A stretch of 64,000 nucleotides of DNA, taken from positions 62,001-126,000 of the forward strand of contig PCDI01000012.1 of the NCBI GenBank assembly GCA_002778195.1, in the 5' to 3' direction. A program made the translations under genes and the position numbers. Positions 1-13,400 of the stretch are shown here, in pieces. The notes below the pieces were generated by a model. The model worked only from the letters and a program-made list of their open reading frames with translations. It searched no databases and was not told where the DNA came from. Position 1 is the first letter of the stretch. Every line of letters starts with the position of its first letter. The DNA is from Raffaelea ambrosiae. Taxonomy: Eukaryota; Ascomycota; Sordariomycetes; Ophiostomatales; Ophiostomataceae.

Positions 1-51
1 GAATAACGCAGTCGCTGACACAACAAGGATTCAGAGCTCTCCCGAACCTGC

Positions 52-2037
52 ATGCCCGACACGTCCGGCTCGTTGGACTGGCCCGAAGACATGTCTCGAG
101 ACGCTTCGTCCAAGCCGGCGAAGCAGAACGTCGCCGAAGGCTCCAAGACGCCATCCCAGGATCCATATCCATCCGAAGAAGCTAGTAGCAGCAACAACAA
201 TAACACCTCCGCGTCTGCCCAGAAGAAGGGCCGCGCACTCCTCCACGTCCCGTCTCGCTCCTCCTCCCAGAAGATCCAGCCCTCCCCGACATCCACCGGC
301 CTCAGCGGCGCCACCGCAAGCGACCCTCGCGACAGCATTGGCGGCAACTCGCGCGAGTCCAAGAGCAGCTTCAACGCCCGCCACCAGCACAACGGCAGCG
401 TGTCTAGCAAGCAGTCGGGCGTCGGAACCGGCCCAACCAACACCCCCGGCAACTCCCAGCCGAGCTCTCCAGCGGCCGCTCCCACACAGAAAAAGAAGAA
501 GAGCGGTGGCTTCCTGGCCATATTCGGGTGCTGCGGTGTGCCCGACGATGCGAATGCCCTTGACGACGGCGAGCAGCTCCCCCCAACCAAGCTGAAGGAT
601 ATCCCCCCTCGCCCGAACACCGTCAGTCGGAGGACCGCCACCCCCATCGACCAGTCGCCCACCGGCAGCAAGCCCCAGCTGTCCGAAAAGGAGGCTCGCC
701 AGGACCCGGATCAGATCGAGCAGACGCAGCCCCAGCCCCAACCCCAACCACAGGCGCAGCAGCAGTCGGCGCTAGGCCAGAGCTCGACAGCCACAAACCA
801 CCCCTCGTCTTCGAGGACAAAGCGGAGCTCCGGCTCGGACTCCGTGCAGGAACACTCCGCAGCGACGGCCACCTCAACAGCGACGGCCGTCACGGTAGGC
901 ACCGCGGCAGCTGCTGCCGGTGCTCTTGCGGCTGGTGCGGTCGCCCTGGACGGCGACGCCAAGTCCGCCTCGCAGATTGGTGCGGGTGGCTCAGCTCCGA
1001 TCGTCACAGTCGACCCGCCCCAACAGCAACCGCAGCCAACCAACACGAACCCCGAACAGTCTGGCACTATTATAAATAATGCGCATAATGTGCAAATTGA
1101 GTCGCCACCGCGGCAGAACGAAGACGGGGATGTCGAAATGCAGGATCCAGAGGTCGGGGCGGTACCTGCACAGAGGACTGAGCAGCCCATATCCCAAGTT
1201 CCCGAGGTTTTGCCCAATGTGCCACCACCACCACCTGGCCCAGCCCCGACTGGTCCGCTACCGCCTATTGGTACCGCCGCTGCTGTCGCGGAGGCAGGAG
1301 GCGAGCAGAGATTCCTGCTACCTCCGATCGAGCCCCGGTTGAAGGGCCGGAAATGCTTGGTATTGGACCTTGATGAAACGCTGGTACACAGCTCGTTTAA
1401 GGTAGGCAGAATCACCATTTGATTATCATTGAGCCCTGAACTTTTGGACTATCAAATTCGCTAACACTTTTGCAGATACTTCACCAGGCCGATTTCACGA
1501 TACCAGTCGAGATCGAAGGTAGCTACCACAATATCTACGTGATCAAGCGACCCGGTGTCGATGAGTTCATGAAGAGAGTCGGCGAACTGTATGAAGTTGT
1601 TGTCTTTACGGCTTCTGTCTCGAAAGTAAGTGTTTGCCTAGCGTCCTTTTTATTTCGCTCTCTTTCTTTTTTTTGTTTCTTCGTTATTCTTTGAACCTGC
1701 ATGCTAATCGGATTCATCAACACAGTACGGCAACCCTTTGCTGGACCAGCTGGATATCCACAACGTTGTCCACCACCGGCTCTTCCGGGAGAGCTGTTTC
1801 AACCACCAAGGCAACTACGTCAAGGACTTGTCTATGGTCGGCAGAGATCTGAAAGATACCATCATCATCGACAACTCACCCACATCGTACATTTTCCACC
1901 CACAACATGCTGTCCCCATCAGCAGCTGGTTCTCGGATGCACACGATAACGAGCTGCTTGACCTGATCCCTGTCCTGGAAGATTTGGCCGGCCCAACTGT
2001 CCAGGATGTCAGCCTTGTTTTGGATGTCACTCTGTGA
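52..2037 (+). CDS. PSR1: Psr1/FCP1-type (NIF domain) protein phosphatase
   Basis: A HAD-superfamily Ser/Thr phosphatase of the FCP1/SCP/Psr1 type. In yeast, Psr1/Psr2 act at the plasma membrane in sodium and general stress responses. Model: exons 52-1401, 1476-1625 and 1726-2037 (603 aa). Both introns have GT-AG ends and CTAAC/CTAAT branch points, and the frame is kept. The catalytic DLDETL motif is at about residues 439-444, so the first intron falls straight after the catalytic loop (LVHSSFK). The rest of the domain runs to the C-terminus and includes VVVFTAS and the late aspartate motif IIIDNSP. The first ~430 residues are low-complexity Ser/Pro/Gln. An FGCCGVPDD stretch near residue 158 follows a KKKKSGG basic patch and is a plausible palmitoylation/membrane-tethering site. 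Start uncertain: an in-frame stop precedes ATG 52, but CTGAC followed by AAG just upstream could be an intron end, placing the true start outside the window. Domain assignment is firm; the in vivo substrate is inferred. Confidence 0.93.
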
Positions 2038-4158
2038 TGACCAACTGTCGCCTATTCCTTTCTTTTTCTCTTTCTCTGTTGTTCTTTTTTTTTCAGCCTA
2101 CGTGAGCGACATGTCGCTCCCTATTTTGTTCTCTTTTGTCTTGGGAGGCAACGACGAATTGTATGCAACAAACAACTTCGCTCTCGCCACTCCGTCTTGG
2201 TCAAACCAAACACAACGAAGCAACACAACCCCATACGAGTCATACGTCCTGCGCCTTTTTGCGACGGCGAAATTCGCGGTATCGAGGAATATAAGCGATA
2301 TTTGCATTATTTGCAATCATCATATTATAGCGGAAGGCGTTTTATTTTGAGGCAACCTTTTTGTTCTGCCTCCTTTGCTGGCATAGATTCAAAATGCTCT
2401 GTTTTTTTAACGTTTAATTTCTCCCATCCGAATCGAGTGTAGCCACCACGATGGTACTACCTGTTGTCTCTCGGACCGCCTTCAACCAAGCAACCTATTT
2501 TCCCTGTCTTTCCCAGCTCTCGAATCCGCCGCCTTGTCCTCTTCTTGGAACTATCTACGAACCACATCTGCACCAGTCAGCACCAGCAAACATACGAGAA
2601 TACATGCATTCATCCCTTCCGTGCATCATTTCAAGGGATGCAAGTTACCAACAGCTGCAAGCTACGAGGCAGTCACAGACGCACTCCCGCCCCTCCTCAT
2701 TAGGAGCAGCGAGTTTGGCGAGGCCAGCCCTGCTTGTGCTCTGGCCTTGCTTGCTCTCAACGAGATCTATGCATCTTAACCAAAGACGAAGTCAGACTAA
2801 GGCTTCTTCCGAGAGACGACCTGTGGTGTCTTTGTTCATGTCTCGCGGTATGGCAGTCGACTATAGAAACTGTAGGGGGCAGAAATATCGTCTCTCAATG
2901 AGCACTACGGGGGCCGTACATTGCTCTTGACGAACCACAGCACGAAATAGAGAGAGGGATGACGATACAGGATACCCAGATATAGCAGCGCTCGCAACGG
3001 ATGACATGGTTTGATTTTTTTCCTACTCTTTCCCGCACCTCTTGCTTTTTACAGCAGCAGTACCTGGAAAAAACAAGGATACACCGGGGTTGGCATGCTA
3101 TTTGTTTCATTTGTTTTATATGTTGGTATTAGCTCGCGACACATATTCATGTAGCCCTCCAGTCTGTATAGCTTTGTGCTTCTATTATTCCACCCCTTTC
3201 CTGTTCTTTGCTGTGTCGGTTCTTTTTCTTCTTATATTTTTCTCCCCTGACACTGGCTTGCCTTGTTTGTCTATTTCCTTGTTTCTTTTGTCTTCATACT
3301 ACAGCGGTTTTTTTGTTTCCCCGTTTACTTTTTTCGGTATAGTTTACAAAAGGGTTTCTGCACGCAGATGGCAAAGCGAGAGGAAAACGTGTTGAAGCGG
3401 TGTTACTGCAATTTTGCGTACATGTCGGGATAGTCAGACAATGCATACTTCTCCAAAACAAACAAGTTTATTTTGAATCCCGTTTATGTTTGTCTGTATT
3501 TGATGGATTTAACTAGTCAGAAACGAACGTATTACGTACTCGTAAAACATTGTCGAGTGATCTTCACAGAGAGAACGGTCACGACCATGCGTGAACATCT
3601 TCACCCAGTTGGGCGAATCTGGAGAAACACTATTGACGGGAGTCAAAAAAGTGGAGACATTTCGTCTACATACTCGTGACGCCTGCAACTGTAACTGAAA
3701 CTAATGACTGCAACGTGCTAATTATTCATAGTGGTCGGAAAAATGGTTCTTGCGGCGCCAGGGGCTACGGGCGAGAAGCACAGCAGCAGCCACCCACCTT
3801 GCCCCCCTGAGGCTGGGCGACCAACCCAAAAAATTGGAGTCCTTGGGGCCCTTTTTTGGACACCGTAATACTCGACACTTTGAGCTGTTTGTGTCGTGGC
3901 CTCAATTTGCACGCGAGCGACCACCAACTCCTTTTCGGACACCAACCACACTGCTTTGCTGTCAACGTCCGAAAAAAAAACCCGAACAAGGGGCAAACTC
4001 CTGCCAAACACAACTCAATCGATCTCGACCCTTTTTCTTCTCCTCCCCTTCGCATCCCTTTTCTTGCTTTCGTTTTTGTTTCTGTTTCCCTACTTCTTTT
4101 ACAATCCCTATTTTCAATCATTCCTCTTCTTCCATCGGATTGCGCCTCCGTCTTCACA
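2038..4158. other. Intergenic, no gene found
   Basis: 2.1 kb between the phosphatase stop and Sec61 beta. It begins with a T-rich 3' flank. From about 3750 it becomes strongly C/T-rich toward 4158, as expected of the Sec61 beta leader. The open frames here (for example 2451-2930) have no recognisable domain and no convincing splice partners. Confidence 0.6.
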
Positions 4159-4857
4159 ATGGTAGGTTTCCAAACGATGGATGAGCCTGAGAAGGGAACC
4201 GACGAAGGATGGACGATGGACAGCTAGACGTTTTGACAAACTGTTGCCCTGCCGGGGTAAATGCACCATCAATTAATTGTTCCTACAGTTGGCTAACTTG
4301 TCTTTGCTTCTCTTTCCTCAGTCCTCCCCACGCGCAACTTCCCCGACCCCAGCGGCCGCCGCTGGCGCTGGCTCTGCCTCTGGCGCGTCCGTTAACCGCG
4401 GTGCCGCGCCCCCGCCCGGTGGCGCCCGCACGCAGATTCGCCGCCGTGCTGCTGCCGACCAGAAGGAGAAGGCTGCTAACGCGCGGCCGACGAGCACGCG
4501 CGCGGCAGGTGCCGGTGGCAGCAGCAGCACGATGCTGAGACTCTACACGGACGAGTCGCCCGGCCTCAAGGTCGACCCGGTGGTTGTGCTGGTTCTGTCG
4601 CTTGTCTTCATCTTCAGCGTGGTAGCACTACACAGTAGGTCCCCTTCCTTGTTTGCCCTTGCAGTAGGACCTGCCTTGGCACAGCCGGACTGCCTCCTCT
4701 ACTGCTGTTTCCCCCTGCCACCCGACTTTGCAACTCGACTGCGCGCAGCTGGACTCCTTTTGCAATTTTGATTGTCTGCTCGTTTAGAATCGCCCTTGTT
4801 CACTGCTAACGTCCCTCTCCAGTCATCGCCAAGGTCACCCGGCGGTTCTCGAGCTAA
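4159..4857 (+). CDS. SBH1: Sec61 beta subunit of the ER protein translocon
   Basis: Small tail-anchored subunit of the heterotrimeric Sec61 channel in the ER membrane, which helps co-translational translocation. Model: exon 1 is only the ATG (4159-4161), then an intron starting GTAGGT; exon 2 is 4322-4634 and exon 3 is 4823-4857. Total 116 aa with correct phases. The protein has a disordered Ala/Gly/Pro N-terminus, an Arg-rich RRRAAADQKEK stretch, the hallmark LRLYTDESPGLKVDP, and one membrane segment (VVVLVLSLVFIFSVVALHII) ending in a short basic lumenal tail. Length and architecture are normal for the family. The last intron has a perfect GCTAAC branch point 12 nt before its AG. The ATG-only first exon is easily missed by automatic annotation. 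Very confident. Confidence 0.96.
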
Positions 4858-7800
4858 ACGGCACCCCCAACCGAACATCCTTTTCTTTTCCTGTTTTGCG
4901 ACGAGCGGACGAGCGTGAAAAGGTGGACGATGAGTGGAAGGGTGGAAGGGCCGACGAGAGAGCGAAACGTGGGCAAGAAGATGCTCACTCCGACCATACA
5001 ACCAGCCCAAAACAGCATACACGTATACACACATACACGCATACAAGGGGACCAGTAGGGCGAATCTCTGCAGCGGATAGACCCCATCTCGGCGCCTGCT
5101 GTGATATGATGGATTGCGTTTCAAATGGCATGCATGGCATGCATGGCGTGCATTGGCAAAGGGAGGAATGGGGAAGTAAGGGTGCAAGCAGGTGGCCATG
5201 GATGGTGTTGTCTGTACGCTGATGGTTTGGGGGGGGTTGTTTCTTTTATTATTACCTTTTTTTTTTCTTGTCTTGTCATTTTGCTTGCTTTTTTGTGTCT
5301 CCAATCGTTTATTCTCTTTTGTGGACAATGGTCCCGTTCAAATCCGAAAGAAAAAGGCAAAAAGGAATTGCTTGTTATAACGTTTTTTGTCTTGTTTTCT
5401 TGGAGGGTGGCATCACGCACGCAGGACTCAAAAAAAGGCTCGGTGTACATAAAATGACGGTGACTTTTTCATTCTCTCGGTCTTTGGGAAATCAAAAGCA
5501 TGAAACACAAGAAACTCTCGACGCACGAGAGATAAGGGAGACGTGAGAGAAAGAGGACTGTATCTCTTTTGTTGTGGTCATCTCTACCTGCAACAGTCGT
5601 ATTACCTGAGCGCGCTCTTTTGTGGTCGGCGAGTTCTGGCCCAACTCGGCTTCGCAGGCCAAGAGAGAAGAGGGCAGCAAACACCGAAATGACAAAGCGT
5701 CCCACGTAGGCGCTATAGTCAAAGTCTCAGGGAGTCAACTGAATACCTTCCACCAAGAATTCCTCTCCTATTCTTGCCCCTTTTTGTTTGTCACTTTACC
5801 CGAGAACCAACCATCTCTGGGGACGATGCTGCTGCGATTGTTCAAGCCAAAAAGTCGGAAATCATTGCCAGGCCGGAAGAAGGGAAGAGTGCCACCCAAG
5901 TTACTGGGGACGGGGATAACGTGAAGAACGGGGATTAATATGACATGGTGCCACAATCCCAGTGCTCGGATGTAGTTGAAGTAAGCTTGCGAGTGGAGCA
6001 CGAAAGCCATGATTGCTGAGGTAAAACAACAGCACGGTATACACCGTACCTAATCCGACAGGAAAGACAATTCGCTCGTGAGATATTAGACGGACAACGA
6101 CTATGTTCCCTCATTGTCGGCTTCGGCCCCTGTTTGCTTTTTCTGTCATGTCGATCTTGGACCATCTTCCCGGTGCCGGTAGGCTCCGTGGCCGACCCCG
6201 AGTCCGTTACCACCGAGAAGTCAGGTCTTACTATCTGCAGAGAGGCGCAAGGTTTGGGGTCATTGGCTCCTCGGTCTTTGGAATCTCACGAAACCCCCGC
6301 CTGGGTTTCAACACCTACACTACCCGTCGACTCACTGAAAACCATGGATGCATCTCGCTGCTCACTCGGAAGAGGCACCTTTTTTGCGAGGCTGTTCTCG
6401 ACACGCGTGATCCTTCTTGGCGAAGGAAGGAACGCTGAATTTGTTAACAACGCCAAGAGATAGCAAATGGCAAGCTGACAAGCTGGCGAGCTGACAAACT
6501 GACGAGATTTTCCCCGTGTTTAAGTGGGTTTGTAATACATGCACAGCCCAACAAGGCTCTGCGTATGAATGGCAGCAACCCTTTGACACAACTGTGAGTT
6601 ACGTCTGCGCGGGAGGTCAGAAACCGCATGATGTTTGTACAGTGTGTGTCACTTTTTTGGTTCTTCTATTGAATCTCGGTGCCTGGCTAGGAGAGCTTGC
6701 GTCGAAACCAGCACACACCACGTCATTGAGCGCAAACAGTCGCAAACAGTCAAGCAACAATACGCTAATTCTCTAAATTGACGTCTACGCCATGGCCAAG
6801 AAACCCCTTTCTGCTTGCCTAAATGTCTCACTTTTATTCCTTTCTATTCGCCTCCTTTTCTTGTCCTCGATTTGCCAATCTCCTTGTAGAATCGCCAATC
6901 CTGAAAGAGCTTTCCAGGCGCTGTGTATTCTTATATTCCGCGATAGTAATGTCGACAATGTGGGGCCGCTGGAACGGGGCCGGAGCAGACAGTCGGATGG
7001 ATTATCAGCCGCCATAACATCCCCCGTGTTTTCGAGCTCGCATTCTCTCAGTTTGTAAAAAATTTTCCAACCCCGGCGGATTCAGCAAGCTAGAAAATCA
7101 AGCCACCGTGCTTGCTAGTCATACAGCCCTTTCTAGTTCCCGGAGCATAACATTTGCTGCCGAAGTTCCGCAACGGCAAGTATGCCCACATTATGCACGG
7201 CCCCTTCTTGCTATTGGAGATATGCCTGTCGGTTACAGCGTGGTTTTGGGGTCTACATGTAAGTGGTGGGATCCGAAGTATCCCTAGTGCACACTAGTTG
7301 TTCCTGGGCGTGCCAGCCTCGTAGTCGCTGATCAACCTTTGATGAACCGAGATTCCGACATGCTGTTCTCAGGACACCCCCGTCGATCCTGAGACCAACG
7401 TGATGAGCGCGCAGTGCCACTATGGCAGCTTGGCTGCTATGTGTGCGCAAGCCCGTTCCCCAAGCAGCCCAGTAACAAGCCCGCCCCGGCTCGTATGTGG
7501 GATGCAGTTAGTTACTACGTAAGATGGGATGCACGACGCAACTAAGGCAGCAATGAAAAACAGAGTAAGGGTGTTGTCCACGCGCCCTCCGTTTTGTGAT
7601 TTTTCATCCGCCGACGCAAAGAAGAGTTGTCCCAACGGCCAGGCAGCTGACCCGTTTTCGCCAAGCAGCTGTGTCAAAACCAGGCCGTTGGGGTGCGTGG
7701 GTCGACGCGGGTCGACGCTACGTAAGAGCTGAGCATGCACCGAGACCGAACTCGCCTCCATGTCCCTGGGAGTTTAGTCTGGGCTCCCCCATTCCCGCGG

Positions 7801-8335
7801 GGATCGGAGACCGATCTTTTGTTCTCTCTCTCTCTCTCGTTTGCGCACGGCGCGTCACTCCCGGACCTCATCTCGGGTCAACTTTTGCGAAAGGTTAAAA
7901 GGTGGGCCTCCAATGGAGTGTATATTCCGTTTGTCATAGCACACTGGTAGCCTTCTTTGGTATAAGGGTGGTCCACTAGTCAAAGTGCTTGTGTGTCTGC
8001 TCCAGGACCTGGCTGGGAGTATTAAAGAAAAGGACATCTCGCTGCTGTTTTCCCCATCAACAAACATCCCATCCATATAGCAGCAAACAACAATAGACGA
8101 GGGACACCGAACACTCTCCTCCTCGACATTCCCTCCTCATACTATCCTTCACATCCATATCAGAGCCTCCTAGTGCCCATCGCGCCTTCCCTTGCCGTCG
8201 CCTTGCTCTTTCCTCCCCAGGACCGACGTCTCCTTTCTTTTGGCCCGCTTGTTTTGCTCAGAAAAAAACCTCGACTCGCACCTTCCTGCATTATTTTTCT
8301 CCCCCAGCACTACTCAGTACCTGCCCAACACGGAC
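4858..8335. other. Intergenic, no gene found
   Basis: 3.5 kb without a supportable gene. It holds T-rich tracts (5250-5300, 5380-5400) and a short GCATGGCAT repeat near 5128-5150. The MFS leader occupies roughly the last 300 bases, with a TATTAAAG sequence at about 8019 as a possible core promoter. Small frames at 5935-6463 show no domain. Confidence 0.55.
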
Positions 8336-10435
8336 ATGGACCGGGGCAACGATTTCGAAAAGCGGGAAGGCATGTCCGACTCGGACACGGCCCGCTCCAC
8401 TCAAGAAGAGTACACTCCACAGCCAAAGTCGGCCGCCTCAAATGAGCCAGCTCCCGCTCCAGCCCCGGCAGCAGACACGGCCTCCCCTCTCGACCGTCAC
8501 GCCTCTCGCGCCTCACGGGTGTCCCGGGCATCGCTGCCCTCCCACGTCGACCCCGATGGCGGCGACAACCTGCCTCCCGCCGTGACAGGTGGGGGGGAAG
8601 TCGAAATGGTGGATGGTAAAGCCGTGTTCAAGCCGACGCGCAGCTTCTACCTAGCGTTCGGCGCGCTGCTGGTCTTGACCCTGGCCGTGGCCCTCGACGC
8701 TACGAGCATGTCGGTGGCTCTGCCCGTTATCAGCGCGGCTCTCAAGGGCAGTGCCCTTGAGGCCTTCTGGTCCGGCACCAGTTTCCTCCTGGCCAGCACG
8801 GTGCTGCAGCCTACCGTGGCGTCCCTGAGCAACATCTTTGGCCGCAAAAACGTTCGTTCTAGCCGTTTCTTTTTCTAGTGCTTCGAACTACCGAAGGGGA
8901 AGGAAAAAAAGAAAAAAACTTTGGTGGGAGGGGGGAGCTTTTGACTAACATTTGCTTTTCTCCGGTAGATGATCTACATCAATGTCGCCTTCTTCTTTGC
9001 TGGCTCCCTCCTGGCTGCCCTGGCCGGCAACTTCACCGTGCTGATCGCCGGCCGCACCATCCAGGGTGTGGGCGGTGGCGGCCTCATCGCCCTGACGGAA
9101 GTGGTCATTACCGATCTTGTCCCCCTCGCCTTCCGCCCGACATGGATGTCCATCATGAGCGGCATTTGGGCCATTGGCACCGTGGCTGGCCCGCTGATCG
9201 GTGCTGGGTTCGCGCAAAACGTCACCTGGCGCTGGATTTTCTACCTGAACCTCCCCATGATCGGCCTCGGCCTGGGCGCCATCGCCGTCTTCTTGCACCA
9301 GGCCAAGATCCCGGGCGGCATCGTTCAGAAGCTGGGTCGCTTTGACTGGGTCGGGGCGGTCCTGTTCACGGCCAGCTCCACGTCGTTCCTGTACGGCCTG
9401 ACGACCGGTGGTGTCTCGAGCCCGTGGAGCTCGTACAAGGTGCTTCTGCCGTTGATTCTCGGGCCCTTCGGTCTTGTTGTCTTTGGCGTGTGGGAGTTCC
9501 GTGTTGCCCGCGAGCCCATCCTGGACAAGCGCATCTTCAGCAACCGCGACATGATCCTCAACTACATCATGACTGTTCTCCACGGCATGATCCTGTGGTC
9601 TCTGCTGTACTTTTTGCGTAGGTTCTCATCCCTTTTTTTGTCGACCTGTTGCCCCCCTCCCTCCCCCATGTTTGGAAAGAATGTGTGCTGACACGTTGCT
9701 TGTCGGAATCCAGCTCTGTACTACGAGGGTGTCCAGGGATTCAAGCCCGTCATCTCTGCCGTTGCTGTTCTTCCCGAGACCTTGACTGTCGCGCCGGCTG
9801 CAGGTCTTGTCGGCGCCGTGGCTGGCATGACCGGCCATTACCGATGGTCTCTGTGGGTTGGCTGGGGCATCGCCGTGCTTGGTTCCGGCCTTCTCACCCT
9901 GCTGAAGCCAGACACCTCCATTGCCCAGTTCATCTGGCTCAACATCCCCATCGGTCTGGGCACCGGCATGCTGTTCCCGGCCATGGGTCTGTCCATCCAG
10001 GCTGCCTGCGAACCGGCTCTCAACGGCCAGGCCACTGCCTTCTTCTCTTTCCTGCGTACCTTTGGCCAGGCCGTCGGCGTCGCCGTCAGCGGTGTCATCT
10101 TCCAGAACTCGTTCAAGAGTAAGCTGGACGCCGTGCCCTTGCTCGCCAGCATGTCCAGCGAGTACTCGCGCGACGCTACGTCGATCATCTCGGTCATCCA
10201 GGCCATGCCCCATAACGCAGAGCGCGCTGTCTTGGTCGCGACGTACAACGACAGCCTGCGCATTATTTGGTACTCCATGGTGGCCTTCTCCGGCTTCTCC
10301 TTTATTCTGAGCCTCCTCATCCACGGCTACACTCTGAACCAGGAGCACGTCACCAGCCAGGGCCTGATCAACCGGGAGGCTGAGCAGGCTGCGCAGGCCG
10401 AGCAGGCCGAGAAGACCGGCGACTCCCAGGCATAA
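8336..10435 (+). CDS. MFS transporter, DHA2-like (14-TM drug:H+ antiporter type)
   Basis: Plasma-membrane major facilitator, probably a proton-coupled exporter of drugs or metabolites. Model: exons 8336-8851, 8969-9617 and 9714-10435 (628 aa). The joins restore SNIFGRKN-MIY and LYFL-PLYYEG. The first ~100 residues are a cytoplasmic Ser/Pro/Ala-rich tail. The first membrane span (FGALLVLTLAVALDATSMSV) follows, then a motif-A-like loop (LSNIFGRK), GRTIQGVGGGG, and the antiporter motif-C region (GIWAIGTVAGPLIGAGFA) followed by WRWIFYLNLP, which is typical of the DHA2 branch. The C-terminal tail is rich in Glu/Ala/Gln. The first donor (GTTCGT) is weaker than the fungal consensus, but the intron is needed to remove stops. 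Substrate unknown. No biosynthetic genes lie next to it, so a cluster role is not supported. Confidence 0.9.
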
Positions 10436-13400
10436 TGATTATGTACCTCCCATCTGACGACAGCATAATGTATTGTTTCTTTTTGTATGATTTTCTTATT
10501 TGCCTCGAATTTCGCAAGCGTGAGCTTCGGTTGCTGTATCCTCTTCACAGGCGATGCATTCAAGGTGTTGTGGTTTCAGGGAACGGAGCTTTTTTTTTCG
10601 GTTTTCATTTATCGATTTCCGGGTAGGCCTTCATGGGCGAGCGCAGAAGGACGGCAGGATAGTTGGTATAAACTGGTTTCTGTACTATTCCCTTCGTTTT
10701 GGTGGAAGATTTGGATGGTAAATCTCTCGACTCTTGATAGAGGAACACAAAAGCAGAGGCCTGTGTTTGTTGTAATAACCATTTAGAAGTCATAATTTCA
10801 TAATTTTAATTCTACAAGTTTCCCAGGAAGCCGGGCTCTTGGCTATTTCTATGAAATTTTGAACCCTTTCGTAGTATTTGTAGCTGTTGCAAGCTCGTAT
10901 TGATGTTTTGTTACCTACCGGGGAAGGCAACGTTTCATCACTACATTATCAAGTCCAGCACAGGGCAGAGCAGTTCACTTCCTCCCAGCCGGCTGGTAAC
11001 GTTTATTAAGCGGACGAAACAAAGAAAAGAAAAAAAACTTGGAGACACACCCTCACTCATTCTACTCGAAAAATAGACTATCTGTACGATAATGCCTTGG
11101 GGCAAGTCTGGGAGAGCAAAGTACGAGATTATGAAACAGCCATTCAGTGGTTAACTAGACATCTTCACGTTCATGCAAGGCTATCTTTCTGATTAACTCT
11201 GGCCTGCAATGGAGGCACACCAAAAATGTGTGGTTGTATCACCCGAGCCAGGACCATCCCGCTCAGAGATACGCACTGGCAGCACTCTTTGGGCTGGGTA
11301 GTAGCCATGCTCGGACAGGCGAGTTATCTACTGGGCAACTATGCTGCTTGAGGCAGACATGAACACGAAACCAAGACAACGTTTGCCAAGTCTGTTTGCT
11401 TGGTCTTGCCTATCCCCCCCCCTGTCTTGTTGTGGAAGCCCAGTTGGACTAATAATGTAAGACAAGTGCCGGTGGCGGCAGATGGCGATCCTTTTTTTTT
11501 TTTTTTTTCGCAATCCCACATAATCGTTTGAAAATCTGCCGGCGCTCCTCTGGCAATAGCGATCCTCTTAATAGCAGAGCAAACTACGGCAATCTGAGCC
11601 TGCCGGAAGCGATGCAACATCTTGTGACAGGCGGTGTGCTAGACCAGGCATGGGCTTTTTCTTCCCACCTCTCGTCCTGCCAAAGGAGTTCGGCCTCCTA
11701 TCATCAGGCCACAGTGATTCCTCGCTCAACCCACTTTCGCGTACGGATTGCCACAGAGCAGGAATAGGCTGTCAGAAAAAAGAGAGACAGACACAAAAAA
11801 ATACAGCAGTAGAGGATGCTGCTGCTGTCACAATACACAAAAAGCCACGATCCACTGCGGCAGTGACAACAAAATTGATCTCCTGCCGTGGCCATGTAAG
11901 AAGGCTTTGCCGGACGGGTTCGTTGTGCGTTGTCCAGGCTGTGTCCGGATTGCGGGTTTTTTTTCCTCCATCACGCCAGAAAGCGACAGAATCCCATTGG
12001 CTTCTCAAGCTCCTCTTCATCTTCCTGTTCTTTTTTTTTTTTTTTGCCAGCTTATAGCCTCATTGTCTTATTGCTGTTTTAGATTGAGAGTGGGTTTCCT
12101 CATATCCTCCCGCGCGTACATTCATCCGGCTGTCACCAGACAACGCACCGAGGTAGATGGCCAGTGACGGATGCTTACACTGTGCATCTGCGCGGCTCCT
12201 TCTGACTGAGGAGCCTTTGCTGGCGTTGTTGTTGCGTGGCAGAGTACGAGTACAGCTCAGGGACAGCTTGTCTGTCTTCGGACCGGATGGATATTTGTTC
12301 GACCCGAAGGCTGTAGGAAGAGAGCGGGCTAGCCAAGTTCTTGGCACACTTTAAACCCGGCTGACGAGCTTGGGCGTTTGTCTCCTGTCTTTATTTTTTT
12401 TTTTGCGTTGCCATAAGATCCAACGGTGGATCAGAAGCTTGCCGTCGGCAGTTTCAAGGAGCCGGTCAGCCACGATGGCCTGCCCATCTGTTGGATCTTC
12501 ATGACTCCAGGACAGGGTTGGCTTTGAAGCAGTTCCTTGAAAGTAAGGAGCTGAGTTTGAGCCTCGTTTCTCTCGTGCATGGAGCCTCCTTGCAATGGTC
12601 AACATGAGGCAGAGCGCTTGGACTGCAAATCGGGTCCCGGCCGAGCTCGGCCTGGCTGGTGAGTGTATGGCGATGGTTGGTAAGCAAGACCTCTTCATAT
12701 AGATGAGCTTCTAGAACCACGAAACGTCATGGCCACTTTTCCCAAAGCGTCGGCGGATCATCGGAGGAAGAGAAGATGCGGCGCAGTCCCACATGGGGTT
12801 TGCTGCTATTGCAGTTGCTGTTGGTTCTGCTGAAGCAGTCAATATATGCGGCAGGGAGGAACGTGTCTCCCGCGGACACGGCAGAAACTGACGCTCGGTG
12901 GCATGTTCTATGTTGTCAAGATCTGGCATGCCCGCCCAGGGAGTATTTCCCACCCGCAATATGACTCAATTTTTGTCACGATTCGTCCCCACAGAAGAAG
13001 ATTGTGCACTCCACGTGCAGTGCCTTGCAGGTGTCACTAGTCAAGTAAATCGAGGGGACAAGGGGCAGCCAGAAATAAACCGAGGGTCCAAGACCACCTG
13101 GGGTGCAGATGTGACAGATGTGACAAGATTGTTTTCTTTGTGCTTCCCGTCCATGCCAAAAAAGAAACGTAAGAGAAATCACAGCATTCGTGGGATCATG
13201 GAATGGGAGGGAAGGGGGGCGTGTAGGATGGGCTAAGGAAGAAGAATACCCACAGAAGCATCCACCAAGCAGGGCTTTTCCATTTGGCAGCCTGCCCATT
13301 CCAGTCAGCGAGCCGCCAAAGGTTATGTTGCCATATGGCAAAACCAGGTTGGTAAGAACTGCCGATTCTGGGCCAAGCCGGATCGAGATTCGTGGAGGGG

